A program made the position numbers and the translations under genes. Positions 27,586-35,749 of a DNA stretch of 64,000 nt are shown here, piece after piece. Location of the stretch: NCBI GenBank assembly GCA_028876495.1, contig JAGWRO010000038.1, forward strand, positions 266,733-330,732, read 5' to 3'. The notes beneath the pieces are model-generated. The model had not been told where the DNA came from, did no database searches, and worked only from the letters and a program-made list of their open reading frames with translations. The number at the start of each line of letters is the position of its first letter. Position 1 is the stretch's first letter. The DNA is from Bacteroidota bacterium (lineage in GTDB: Bacteria; Bacteroidota; Bacteroidia; Chitinophagales; Chitinophagaceae).

Positions 27586-28038
27586 TTACTGATTTTTTAT
27601 TTCTAATTCTTTTACTTTTTGCAATCGCCTTTCATGCCTTTCTGCACCTATGTATTTCGCATTCAAAAAAGCCATAACCAACTCTTCTGCTGCTGCAAAT
27701 GCAATAACTCTTCCTCCAAGGCAAATCAAATTCATATCATCATCTTCAACGCCCTGGTGTGCCGAAAAGTGATCGTTAATAAGTGCAGCCCGAATACCAG
27801 CAATTTTATTTGCGGCAACTGAGGCTCCTACTCCACTTCCACAAATGGCAATGCCCCGATCAACCTCTTTTGCTACAACTGCTTTGGCAAGTGGAATCAC
27901 AAAATCAGGATAATCATCGCCCGTATCTAATTGAAAAGCTCCAAAATCCTTTACCTCGTACCCTTCTTCCTGTAAAAATAATTTTATAGTATTTTTTAAA
28001 TCGAATCCGCCATGGTCAGCAGCTACACCTATTTTCAT
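27586..28038 (-). CDS. rpiB: Ribose 5-phosphate isomerase B
   Basis: 150 residues from ATG 28038 (MKIGVAADHGGFDLK); the frame upstream to 28092 is not conserved. AADHGGF, DYPDFVIPLAKAV and IAICGSGVGASVAANKIAGI carry the phosphate loop and the active-site Cys of RpiB. It interconverts ribose and ribulose 5-phosphate. It lies 16 bp downstream of a polyphosphate glucokinase-like gene and 24 bp upstream of an HAD gene. Confidence 0.92.
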   Translation of the reverse strand: MKIGVAADHGGFDLKNTIKLFLQEEGYEVKDFGAFQLDTGDDYPDFVIPLAKAVVAKEVDRGIAICGSGVGASVAANKIAGIRAALINDHFSAHQGVEDDDMNLICLGGRVIAFAAAEELVMAFLNAKYIGAERHERRLQKVKELEIKNQ

Positions 28039-28054
28039 TATTAAATTTTTTGAG

Positions 28055-28771
28055 TTACTCTTCACCAAATTGTTTCCACAAAACCATACCACCTTTTATA
28101 CCTTCCCTGTTATCAGCAATTATTATGTTGTCGTCTAATTCAAAATCAATTAGTTTGGCGTTTCCGCCACTAATGTACAAACGATCATAATTAAAAACCA
28201 CGCTCAAAATACCAATAACCCTTTTCAACCTTTTATTCCATTTTTTCTTTCCTACCTTATCCAAAGAGGCTTGCCCTAAATAATCGTTGTAATTTTTGCG
28301 TTTGGTAATGGGATGCTGAGAGATTTCAAGATGCGGCGTTAAAATTCCGTCGCTCATAATTGCTGAACCGAAGCCGGTTCCTAAGGTTATCAGCATTTCA
28401 ACACCTTTGCCTTCGGCAATGCTTAAGCCCTGCAAATCTGCATCGTTAATTACCAAAGTTGGCTTTTTTAAATTTGTTTGTAATTCATTTTTCAAATCAT
28501 AATCTTTCCAAAGATCATTACCAAGCTTAGGCGCTGTTTTTACAACACCTTTTTTAATAAATCCAGGAAAACCTGCAGTTACTTTATCGTATTCCTGAAA
28601 GCGGCTTGCCATTTCAAGTATCAGTTTTACCAGGTTTTCTGGCGAAGGTGGAGACGGCGTTTTTTCCCTTTCATAATTGTGTAAAAATTCTCCCTGATAG
28701 TTTACAATAGTGGCTTTTATGTGAGAGCCGCCAATATCAATGCAAAGAATTTTTTCGTCTGTTTGAGCCAT
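28055..28771 (-). CDS. ROK family kinase, polyphosphate glucokinase-like
   Basis: 238 residues, short for ROK and similar to polyphosphate glucokinases. ILCIDIGGSHIKATIV is the phosphate-1 loop, NDADLQGLSIAEGKG contains the catalytic Asp, TLGTGFGSAIMSDG is the phosphate-2 region, HLEISQHP contains the His of this family, and YISGGNAKLI the adenosine-like site. The usual ROK zinc Cys motif is absent, as in polyphosphate glucokinases. It phosphorylates glucose with polyphosphate or ATP; donor unproven. Confidence 0.85.
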   Translation of the reverse strand: MAQTDEKILCIDIGGSHIKATIVNYQGEFLHNYEREKTPSPPSPENLVKLILEMASRFQEYDKVTAGFPGFIKKGVVKTAPKLGNDLWKDYDLKNELQTNLKKPTLVINDADLQGLSIAEGKGVEMLITLGTGFGSAIMSDGILTPHLEISQHPITKRKNYNDYLGQASLDKVGKKKWNKRLKRVIGILSVVFNYDRLYISGGNAKLIDFELDDNIIIADNREGIKGGMVLWKQFGEE

Positions 28772-28961
28772 TCATATCATTTTAATTAGTACTAAAATAA
28801 ATTGTTTTATTTAAAAAATAGCAGCTGCAATGATTCTATTTGGTTACTGAAAAAGAATTATGCGCTTTTATATATAGTAAAAAAGAGGATGAAGATAGAG
28901 GAATTTTCTTTGTTAGCTTTACAAGTGTTCCTGGTTTATTAATAATAAAACTTATAAAATT

Positions 28962-29375
28962 ATGTGGTGGATTTTTGCCTTGTTGTCAGCGCTATTTGCA
29001 GCGCTTACCGCAATCTTTGCTAAAATAGGAATTAAGGGTGTTGATACCGACCTGGCCACCGCCATCCGTACTGTGGTGATCTTAATTCTTGCATGGGGAA
29101 TTGCTTTTTTCAGAGGCGGCACTTCTACTATGAATACCTTAAGCAAACAAAATATCATCTTCCTTTGTTTATCAGGAATTGCTACCGGTCTTTCATGGAT
29201 CTTTTATTTTAAAGCCCTTCAGTTGGGCGAAGTGTCGCAAGTAGCTCCGGTTGACAAAATGAGCGTGGCCTTTGCCATACTATTAGCGGTAATATTTTTA
29301 GGCGAACCCCTCACCTGGAAAACCGCCATTGGTGCGCTGATGATTATTGGAGGAAGCCTGGTTTTGATTTTATAA
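28962..29375 (+). CDS. EamA family transporter, half size
   Basis: 137 residues with five predicted transmembrane helices, a single EamA unit (WWIFALLSALFAALTAIFAK at the start, GLSWIFYFKALQLGEVSQVA in the middle, AIGALMIIGGSLVLIL at the end). Typical DMT transporters have two such units; half-size members work as dimers. Substrate unknown. The frame at 28840-29028 upstream is not coding. It precedes an ABC exporter by 44 bp. Confidence 0.85.
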   Translation: MWWIFALLSALFAALTAIFAKIGIKGVDTDLATAIRTVVILILAWGIAFFRGGTSTMNTLSKQNIIFLCLSGIATGLSWIFYFKALQLGEVSQVAPVDKMSVAFAILLAVIFLGEPLTWKTAIGALMIIGGSLVLIL

Positions 29376-29419
29376 AAGTACTTTAGCAACCAATTTTATA
29401 AAAAGTAGAAAAATCAGAA

Positions 29420-31234
29420 ATGAAACCATTGCAGGAAGTTTCCATGAATGAACGCTTTTCAGCGCTTAGCAACCTTCCCCGGTTTTTTAAACTGGTTTGG
29501 AAAACAAGTCCTTCACTTACAATTTCTAATGCAATTTTAAGAATCGCAAGGTCTGCAATTCCTGTCTCCATTTTGTATGTTGGCAAATTGATCATCGACC
29601 AGGTAGTTCATCTTAGCCAAACTCATGAAAGTAATCATTCTTATTTATGGAAACTGGTAGTGATTGAATTTTTATTAGCCATACTTTCCGATGCTTTAAG
29701 CCGCGCCACCACGCTTGTTGACAGCTTGCTTGGCGATTTGTTTTCTAATTATACTTCCATCCAAATAATGGAACACGCAGCGATCCTGGATCTCGACCAG
29801 TTTGAAGATTCTACTTTTTATGATAAACTGGAAAGAGCCCGGCAACAAACGATTGGAAGAACTGTACTGCTTTCACAGGTGCTAAGCCAGTTGCAGGATC
29901 TGATTACTATGGGTTTCCTGGCCGCAGGTCTGATCGTTTTTAACCCATGGTTGATCCTTCTTTTATTTATCGCTGTTATTCCGGCTTTTCTAGGAGAATC
30001 TTATTTTAATGATAAAAATTATTCGCTCAGCAGAAGACAAACTCCGGAGCGAAGAGAACTGGATTATCTGCGTTACATCGGCGCCAGTGATGAAACAGCC
30101 AAAGAAGTAAAAATATTCGATCTGTCAAATTTTTTGTCAGAACGATTTCGTTTTTTATCTAACAAGTTTTATGAGGAAAACAAACGTATTTCTGTAAAAC
30201 GTTCTGTTTGGGGAAGCATCTTCTCTATTCTTGGAAGCCTTGGATATTATGCGGCTTACCTTTTTATAATTGCCAAAACCATTGCAGGCAGCTTAACCAT
30301 CGGCGACCTCACCTTTTTAGCCGGTTCTTTCCGCCAGTTAAGAACTTTGATGGAAGGTGTTTTATCACGATTTACAGCGGTTTCGCAAGGCGCTATTTAT
30401 TTAAAAGACTTCTTTGATTTCTTTGATATTCAACCAAAAATCAAACTTTCTGAAAATGCACTTCCTTTTCCAAAACCAATACAATATGGTTTTACTTTTG
30501 AAAATGTCGGTTTCAAATATGTCAATTCAAACCAGTGGGCAAACCGGCATCTAAATTTTACCCTGAAAGCCGGAGAAAAGCTGGCGCTGGTTGGCGAAAA
30601 CGGCGCCGGTAAGACCACACTGGTAAAGCTTTTGGCTCGTCTTTATGATCCCACTGAAGGACGAATTTTATTAGATGGCCGTGATCTAAAAGAATATGAT
30701 CTTGCTGAAGTGAGAACACAGATCGGTGTGATTTTCCAGAACTATTTGCGCTATCAAATGACGGTTTCTCACAATATTGCGGTGGGCAACATTCATGAAA
30801 AAGAAAACAAAGAATTAATCATTAATTCAGCAAAGCAAAGTTTAGCTGATGCCATGGTTCAAAAGTTGCCTGATAAATATGATCAGGCTTTGGGAAAACG
30901 TTTCAACCAGGGAGTAGAACTTTCCGGCGGAGAATGGCAAAAGATCGCTTTAGCCAGAGCGTACATGAAAGATGCACAATTATTGATACTGGATGAACCA
31001 ACTTCTGCGCTTGACGCAAGAGCTGAATATGAGGTATTTGAAAGATTTGCAGAACTGACAAAAGGGAAAACAGCCATTCTTATTTCGCATCGGTTTTCTA
31101 CGGTACGAATGGCTGACAGAATCCTGGTGTTGAATAAAGGAGAGCTTTTGGAAGAAGGAAGTCATGAAGAATTATTGCATAAAAATGGCCGCTATGCTGA
31201 ATTATTCCAGTTGCAGGCAAAGGGCTACCGTTGA
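29420..31234 (+). CDS. ABC exporter, fused permease and ATPase
   Basis: 604 residues. The N-terminal membrane domain (about 1-340) has six transmembrane segments and the ATPase domain (about 345-604) has GENGAGKTTLVKLL (Walker A), LSGGEWQKIALARAY (signature), LLILDEPTSALD (Walker B) and the switch His in LISHRFSTV. As a homodimer it would export lipids, peptides or drugs; sequence does not specify which. The Met at 29420 is preferred over a second Met nine codons on because it is followed by a normal N-terminus. Confidence 0.9.
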   Translation: MKPLQEVSMNERFSALSNLPRFFKLVWKTSPSLTISNAILRIARSAIPVSILYVGKLIIDQVVHLSQTHESNHSYLWKLVVIEFLLAILSDALSRATTLVDSLLGDLFSNYTSIQIMEHAAILDLDQFEDSTFYDKLERARQQTIGRTVLLSQVLSQLQDLITMGFLAAGLIVFNPWLILLLFIAVIPAFLGESYFNDKNYSLSRRQTPERRELDYLRYIGASDETAKEVKIFDLSNFLSERFRFLSNKFYEENKRISVKRSVWGSIFSILGSLGYYAAYLFIIAKTIAGSLTIGDLTFLAGSFRQLRTLMEGVLSRFTAVSQGAIYLKDFFDFFDIQPKIKLSENALPFPKPIQYGFTFENVGFKYVNSNQWANRHLNFTLKAGEKLALVGENGAGKTTLVKLLARLYDPTEGRILLDGRDLKEYDLAEVRTQIGVIFQNYLRYQMTVSHNIAVGNIHEKENKELIINSAKQSLADAMVQKLPDKYDQALGKRFNQGVELSGGEWQKIALARAYMKDAQLLILDEPTSALDARAEYEVFERFAELTKGKTAILISHRFSTVRMADRILVLNKGELLEEGSHEELLHKNGRYAELFQLQAKGYR

Positions 31235-31377
31235 TTCCGGAAAATAAAAATCTTCATTATTTCTTCATTTACTAAAGCGAAAAGCAAATTCATTTTCAAA
31301 ACGAATTCAAATCTTTTTACAGCCTCTTTCCAACAGCTAAATCTAATTTCTTTAATTTTAATAACAATTTTTTTGAA

Positions 31378-32163
31378 ATGAAAAAAATAATAGCCGCTTT
31401 AGATCCGATGGATACCCCATGGCCTGTAATTACCTTTGCTACTCACTTTGCGAACAATGACGGTGCCTCTGTTCATTTGGTATTTTTGACTTTACCGGAA
31501 GAGGTGGATTACAATTATCCTTATCCGAATGATCTTTCTGCAGCAGAAGATTTTACCACCAGGAAAAATATTTCAGATAGCAATGCCCAATTAATAGAAG
31601 ATAATATCCAACTTTTTAAACAGGAATGTGAATCGTCCAAAACCCGGTTCTCCTCCGAAAAAAACATTTCTATTGAAGAATTAATTAAAAAAACAGAGGA
31701 CGCAGATATTCTTGTTGCCGATGAAGGAACAGTTTTTTTGAAAAAAGTTTTACCGCATATTCATTGCCCGGCCTTGATTGCCGGAGAGGATCATTTACCA
31801 GAAAAAGTGGTACTGATGTTTAATAATAGCGGCAACAGCAAATATGCAATTGAAAGCTATATCTCTCTCCTGCCCCAATTTCAAAAACTACCCACTTTTC
31901 TTTTGTCAATCAACCCCGATGATAAAAAAGAAAATGAAAACTATTTAAATAATTTAAAATCTTCTTTTACGGATATTTCATTAAAATCCTTGTATGGAAA
32001 TGTGCAAAATCAAATGGAAGATTTTTTGTCCGGCTTATCCGGGCATATTTTGGTAATCATGGGTGCCTTTGGGAGAAGCGAAATTTCAAGATTTTTTTAT
32101 AAAAGCCGGGCTAATTCTGTGATGAAAGAAAAAAACTTTTCCCTTTTTATCGCGCATAAATAA
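31378..32163 (+). CDS. Universal stress protein family
   Basis: 261 residues, roughly two USP-like halves; MKKIIAALDPMDTPWPVITFATHFA starts the first and VVLMFNNSGNSKYAIESYIS the second. The C-terminal GHILVIMGAFGRSEISRFF resembles the nucleotide-binding G-x-x-G-R/S region. Bacteroidota commonly carry such tandem USP proteins; role in stress tolerance is family knowledge only. No close partner gene is evident. Confidence 0.8.
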   Translation: MKKIIAALDPMDTPWPVITFATHFANNDGASVHLVFLTLPEEVDYNYPYPNDLSAAEDFTTRKNISDSNAQLIEDNIQLFKQECESSKTRFSSEKNISIEELIKKTEDADILVADEGTVFLKKVLPHIHCPALIAGEDHLPEKVVLMFNNSGNSKYAIESYISLLPQFQKLPTFLLSINPDDKKENENYLNNLKSSFTDISLKSLYGNVQNQMEDFLSGLSGHILVIMGAFGRSEISRFFYKSRANSVMKEKNFSLFIAHK

Positions 32164-32219
32164 TTTTAGTATCAAATAAAAATTAGCATTTCCCGCTAAG
32201 CAGCTTGCCCGCAAACAAT

Positions 32220-32227
32220 TATCTTTG
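32220..32227 (+). promoter_or_regulatory. -7 promoter element (TATCTTTG) of the deaminase gene
   Basis: Fits TAnnTTTG; 20 bases before the ATG at 32248. The -33 box is weak. Confidence 0.4.
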
Positions 32228-32247
32228 CCCGCTTTTAAAAATGTAGA

Positions 32248-32721
32248 ATGACCAGAGAAGAAAAATTTATGGAAGCTGCTATAGCCCTTGCTGAAAAAGG
32301 GATTGAGCATGATGAAGGAGGTCCGTTTGGTTGTGTGGTCGTAAAAAATGATCAGATTATCGGAAGCGGAAATAACAAAGTTACCAGCACCAATGATCCT
32401 ACAGCACATGCAGAAATAATTGCGATAAGGGAAGCTTGCAAAAACCTAAATTCTTTTCAACTTGAAGATTGCGAGATTTACACATCCTGCGAGCCATGCC
32501 CGATGTGCTTAGGCGCTATTTATTGGGCCCGTCCAAAAGTTATTTATTATGGAAACACCCGGAAAGACGCTGCAATAATCGGTTTTGACGATTCAATGAT
32601 TTATGATGAAATTGGCAGTGATTTAAGCAGCAGGAAGATCCCGGTTATCAATATTTGTCGTGAAAAAGCTAACCGTTCTTTTATTGAATGGCAACAGAAA
32701 AAAGACAAAAAAATTTATTAA
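32248..32721 (+). CDS. Nucleoside deaminase, guanine deaminase-like
   Basis: 157 residues of the cytidine/deoxycytidylate deaminase fold. THAEIIAIREA-type motif is present as TAHAEIIAIREAC (His ligand and catalytic Glu) and CEPCPMCLGAIYWARP provides the two Cys ligands. FGFDDSMIYDEIGSD and the C-terminal tail resemble GuaD-type guanine deaminase rather than tRNA adenosine deaminase (TadA), but the distinction is not certain. It would deaminate guanine to xanthine. Confidence 0.85.
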   Translation: MTREEKFMEAAIALAEKGIEHDEGGPFGCVVVKNDQIIGSGNNKVTSTNDPTAHAEIIAIREACKNLNSFQLEDCEIYTSCEPCPMCLGAIYWARPKVIYYGNTRKDAAIIGFDDSMIYDEIGSDLSSRKIPVINICREKANRSFIEWQQKKDKKIY

Positions 32722-32760
32722 TAAAAAACAATAACAACAAAATTTTATCAATTGCAAAAA

Positions 32761-33100
32761 ATGAAAGTTATTTGCTTTTTTTCCTTGTGTATTATTTTCC
32801 ACAGCGCAACCACAATACAAATCGCAAAATTTAAACAATATGGCTGATTGCAATATAAGTATTCCATTTACAGATCCGGTTTCAGGCGCACTGGCCAAGG
32901 CCAAAGCTGCGATCGAAAATCAAAATGGAACTTTCAACGGAGACGACAATTCAGGAAACTTTGAAGTAACTTTTTTGGGTAACACAATTAAAGGAAGTTA
33001 TTCTGTTACCGGGCAAACGCTAAATCTGGTTATTACCAATAAGCCATTTTTTGTACCCTGCAGTACAATCGAAAGCCTGCTGCTAAAAGAGATTTCTTAA
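32761..33100 (+). pseudogene. Small secreted protein gene broken at a poly-T run
   Basis: The ATG at 32761 reads MKVICFF then runs out of frame; an open frame from 32840 reads ADCNISIPFTDPVSGALAKA and a small beta-rich domain to 33100. Removing one T from the seven-T run near 32776-32782 joins them into a signal peptide ending VLFSTA before Gln, just like other secreted proteins here, so the two parts belong together. It is an assembly error, a slippage-controlled gene or a recent pseudogene. The mature domain is not recognised. Confidence 0.6.
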
Positions 33101-33122
33101 AGAGTAATAATAAGAATTGACG

Positions 33123-33500
33123 CTAGTTAACCACTCGTTTTACAGATAAAACCTCCTTAATTTTTCTGACCATTTCATTTACTTCAAATGGCTTCGCAAT
33201 AAACTCATCTGCACCAAATTCAGCAATGGCAGTTTCGGCAATATTGGGATAGGAAGAGAACATGATTACCGGAATATTTCTTGTTAAAGTACTTGCTTTC
33301 AATTTTTTACATACGTCCATCCCATCCATCCCTTTTAGAAATACATCCAAAAGAATTAAATTAGGTTTATTTCTCTTAATATCCTCCCATGCTTTTTGCC
33401 AATTTGCAAAAGCCCACACATCAAAACCATTTTTCTTTAGCAAAGATTTTACAATACTTAGCAGGTCCTGATCATCATCGAGAATTAAAATTTTTGACAT
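33123..33500 (-). CDS. Single-domain response regulator
   Basis: 125 residues, a lone REC domain: acidic pair DDDQD at residues 8-12, phosphoacceptor Asp in LILLDVFLKGMDG (about 52), Ser at IMFSSYP (about 82) and Lys in FIAKPFEV (about 103). No output domain, so it acts as a CheY-like phosphorelay component. No histidine kinase is nearby. Confidence 0.9.
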   Translation of the reverse strand: MSKILILDDDQDLLSIVKSLLKKNGFDVWAFANWQKAWEDIKRNKPNLILLDVFLKGMDGMDVCKKLKASTLTRNIPVIMFSSYPNIAETAIAEFGADEFIAKPFEVNEMVRKIKEVLSVKRVVN

Positions 33501-33649
33501 ACTGTAAAGGCTGCAAAAAGCGTGCTGTTATTATTTATTTTCAACCTCTTTAAAAATAAATTTCAAACCCATCGTAATATTTATTTTCTCCTGTAGTCCG
33601 CTATAGTAAAGGCGTTAATAAAATCGTAAAAGTTTTATAATTGAAAAGT

Positions 33650-33680
33650 TTTGGTTCAAACTTTTTTTCACTTATTTTTG
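33650..33680 (+). promoter_or_regulatory. Promoter of the tRNA-Lys gene
   Basis: TTTG (33650-33653) and TATTTTTG (33673-33680) are separated by 19 bases, a near-ideal Bacteroidota -33 / -7 pair. The tRNA begins 33 bases downstream. Confidence 0.6.
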
Positions 33681-33713
33681 CACTCCTTTTGAAAAAGAGG
33701 ATCACAAAAATAG

Positions 33714-33786
33714 GATTCGGTAGCTCAGTTGGTAGAGCACAACACTTTTAATGTTGGGGTCCTGGGTTCGAGCCCCAGCCGGATCA
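33714..33786 (+). tRNA. tRNA-Lys (anticodon UUU)
   Basis: A 73-nt cloverleaf. Acceptor GATTCGG pairs with CCGGATC (one G-U), D arm GCTCAGTTGGTAGAGC, anticodon stem CAACA/TGTTG with loop CTTTTAA, and T arm CTGGGTTCGAGCCCCAG. Discriminator A; CCA is not encoded. A terminator follows directly. Confidence 0.95.
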
Positions 33787-33787
33787 C

Positions 33788-33815
33788 AAAAGCGCTTCAC
33801 ATGGAGCGCTTTTTT
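33788..33815 (+). terminator. Rho-independent terminator of the tRNA
   Basis: AAAAGCGCT / AGCGCTTTTTT stem with loop TCACATGG and a T-run; begins two bases after the tRNA end. Confidence 0.85.
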
Positions 33816-33843
33816 AGTTTTACTTATTTCCTATGCCCATTAC

Positions 33844-34002
33844 TTATATTATATTTTCGGGAAAAACTGAACAAACATTATATTGGGTCTGCATATCTGC
33901 GCCAGTGGAGGTAACATCGTTCCATCTTTCTTTAATTAAATAGTTTCTGCAAGATTTTTCATCCTGCATCGTGGCAATTAATTCGTGAAGATTGTTAAAC
34001 AT
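33844..34002 (-). mobile_element. IS1595-type transposase remnant, N-terminus only
   Basis: ATG at 34002 reads MFNNLHELIATMQDEKSCRN and RERWND-like YLIKERWNDV, the standard N-terminus of IS1595-family transposases. After residue 30 it departs from the family (the expected zinc-binding CPYCG is missing) and stops at 52 residues. The departure falls at the CCAGTGGAGG copy at 33902-33911. It is a decayed insertion sequence end next to the tRNA. Confidence 0.6.
33902..33911. repeat. 10-bp direct repeat CCAGTGGAGG, left copy
   Basis: Identical to 34531-34540. The two copies lie where the transposase remnant and the HsdS-like remnant break off, flanking the DUF6680-like gene. Confidence 0.5.
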
Positions 34003-34036
34003 AATTTGTAATTTTAGTATATTTCAAAATAACTTT

Positions 34037-34504
34037 ATGGCATTTATTGATATTGCATATAAGGTCTTAATTCCATTAATTGCTGCTTGTGTTGGTGCTA
34101 TTTTAGCTTTCAGGTATCAAAGGACAACCGAACTTAAAAGAGATAAAAGGTTTATCATTCAATCCCTTATGATGTACCGCAATGTTGGTGTTCAAGAATT
34201 AGATTGGATAAAGGCTTTGAACGCTATTGATATTGTATTTCATAATGATAAAAAGGTTAGAGAGTTATATCATAGTTTCCTTGCTCAAACGACTGTCCCT
34301 CTTTATAGTAATGGTCAATGGGTTGAAACTTTTAACAAAATGCTTCATGAAACGACTTTATGTACTGAATATAGCAATGTTTCAATCCACGATATAAGAG
34401 ATTTTTATGCCCCAAATATTTTAGAACTACACTACCCAAACATGAATAAAGAAAGTAAACCACCAAAGACTTCCGAAGATGATGTGCCACAAACCAATTC
34501 TTAG
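34037..34504 (+). CDS. DUF6680-like membrane-anchored protein
   Basis: 155 residues from ATG 34037 (MAFIDIAYKVLIPLIAACVG); one N-terminal transmembrane segment, then a conserved-looking soluble part (RFIIQSLMMYRNVGVQELDW, IKALNAIDIVFHNDKKVRELYHSF). This matches my recollection of the DUF6680 family. It sits in a decayed accessory islet flanked by 10-bp direct repeats beside a tRNA, a place where defence or mobile-element cargo often accumulates; function unknown. Its mixture of codons is more AT-rich than its neighbours. Confidence 0.7.
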   Translation: MAFIDIAYKVLIPLIAACVGAILAFRYQRTTELKRDKRFIIQSLMMYRNVGVQELDWIKALNAIDIVFHNDKKVRELYHSFLAQTTVPLYSNGQWVETFNKMLHETTLCTEYSNVSIHDIRDFYAPNILELHYPNMNKESKPPKTSEDDVPQTNS

Positions 34505-34529
34505 AATGATTTTTAGATTTGGTAATTCC

Positions 34530-34696
34530 CCCAGTGGAGGCTTTTGGCAATTGCAAATTCCGGTTCCTCCATATCTGTTCAGCAAAAATTAGTAAAAGAA
34601 ATAGAGATTCTAGAAACTCAAATTACTATTGCACAAAATGTAATAGACAATGCGGCCGCGAAGAAAAAGGGGATTTTGAAGAAGTGGTTGGAGTAG
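34530..34696 (+). pseudogene. C-terminal remnant of a type I restriction specificity subunit (HsdS-like)
   Basis: Allowing one missing base near 34571 the sequence reads LQIPVPP then ISVQQKLVKEIEILETQI and a Lys-rich end KKKGILKKWLE before TAG 34694. IPxPPxxxQQKxVxEIE is the typical start of the long C-terminal helix of HsdS proteins. The rest of the gene is gone. The right copy of the 10-bp repeat (34531-34540) is at its left edge. Bases 34697-34793 show nothing further. Confidence 0.5.
34531..34540. repeat. 10-bp direct repeat CCAGTGGAGG, right copy
   Basis: Second copy of the sequence at 33902-33911, 629 bp apart. Confidence 0.5.
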
Positions 34697-34793
34697 GAAA
34701 ACTAAACACCCCCAGTAAAGCAACAAATTCCACCTATTTTTATTTTGCACACAGGTATTCATAATTAATTTTCCTTCTTCATTCCTTCTCTCC

Positions 34794-34801
34794 TATTTTT
34801 G
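34794..34801 (+). promoter_or_regulatory. -7 promoter element (TATTTTTG) of the SDR gene
   Basis: Fits TAnnTTTG; 15 bases upstream of the ATG at 34817. Confidence 0.35.
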
Positions 34802-34816
34802 TTGAAAATAAAATGA

Positions 34817-35617
34817 ATGTTTCAAAATAAAATGGTTGTGATTACGGGCGGAACAGACGGAATCGGGAAAGCCCTCGTTGAAGAATTCCTGAATCTTGGC
34901 GCTACGGTTGCCACCTGCTCACGAACTGAAGGAAAATTATCGGATTTAAAAACAGAATTTGCCGGAAAACCTTTGTTTACTATGATTGCGGACGTTAGCA
35001 AAGAAGAAGATTGCAAAAACTTTATTGAAAAAACATTGGAGAAATACCAGAAGATAGATGTGCTGATCAATAATGCCGGAATTTCTATGCGGGCACTTTT
35101 TAAAGACACCGAGTTAAGCACTTTGAGAAAAGTAATGGATATTAATTTTTGGGGAACCGTTTATTGTACAAAATTTGCTTTAAATTCTATCATTGAAAAT
35201 AAAGGAACCATTGTAGGAATTGCTTCCATAGCGGGCCACAGGGGTTTGCCGGGAAGAAGCGGTTATAGTGCAAGCAAAGCCGCTGTTATAAGATGGATGG
35301 AAACATTAAGGACTGAATTATTGGACACAGGCGTAAATGTAATGTGGGTGTCTCCGGGTTTTACAGCATCTAATACAAGATATGCCGCGTTGGGTGAAAA
35401 CGGAGAGCCTGTAAGGGAATCCAAATTAGATGAAGGTAAAATAATGACCGCCGGGGAATGTGCCCGGCATATTGTAAAAGCGATAGAAAAAAGAAAACGG
35501 ACACTTGTATTGACCTTTACCGGAAAAGAGGCCATATTTATGAATAAGTTTTTTCCGGGCCTTGCCGATAAAATGATCAGAAAATTATACTTCAAAAATG
35601 GTAAAATGGTGAAATAA
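34817..35617 (+). CDS. Short-chain dehydrogenase/reductase
   Basis: 266 residues. VVITGGTDGIGKALVEEF is the cofactor-binding TGxxxGIG motif; NNAGISMRAL the NNAG motif; catalytic Ser in IASIAGHRG and Tyr/Lys in SGYSASKAAVIRWME (YxxxK). The C-terminal extension (AIFMNKFFPGLADKMIRKLY) is membrane-peripheral and like that of DHRS7-type enzymes. Substrate is not predictable. It is a single-gene unit with its own -7 box. Confidence 0.9.
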   Translation: MFQNKMVVITGGTDGIGKALVEEFLNLGATVATCSRTEGKLSDLKTEFAGKPLFTMIADVSKEEDCKNFIEKTLEKYQKIDVLINNAGISMRALFKDTELSTLRKVMDINFWGTVYCTKFALNSIIENKGTIVGIASIAGHRGLPGRSGYSASKAAVIRWMETLRTELLDTGVNVMWVSPGFTASNTRYAALGENGEPVRESKLDEGKIMTAGECARHIVKAIEKRKRTLVLTFTGKEAIFMNKFFPGLADKMIRKLYFKNGKMVK

Positions 35618-35668
35618 AAAGTGATAAAAATTACAATTTCAAAAATAAAAAACCGGGGTTTACAATTG

Positions 35669-35698
35669 TTTGTTTAGATTAGGCACTATATATTTTTG
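35669..35698 (+). promoter_or_regulatory. Promoter of the SAM hydrolase gene
   Basis: TTTG (35669-35672) and TATTTTTG (35691-35698) separated by 18 bases, a good Bacteroidota promoter; ATG 51 bases downstream. Confidence 0.55.
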
Positions 35699-35749
35699 AG
35701 GATAAAAGAATTCCGATATACAAGACAAAAAAGATCAATACAATTTTGA

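Noticed and set aside
28840..29028. Open frame upstream of the EamA gene
   Set aside because: AT-rich, no family resemblance, overlaps the EamA start in another frame.
33729..33914. Frame covering the tRNA and the transposase remnant
   Set aside because: Starts inside tRNA-Lys; no coding character.
34519..34764. 81-codon plus-strand frame
   Set aside because: It is the out-of-frame reading of the HsdS remnant; the second half of the real sequence lies in another frame.
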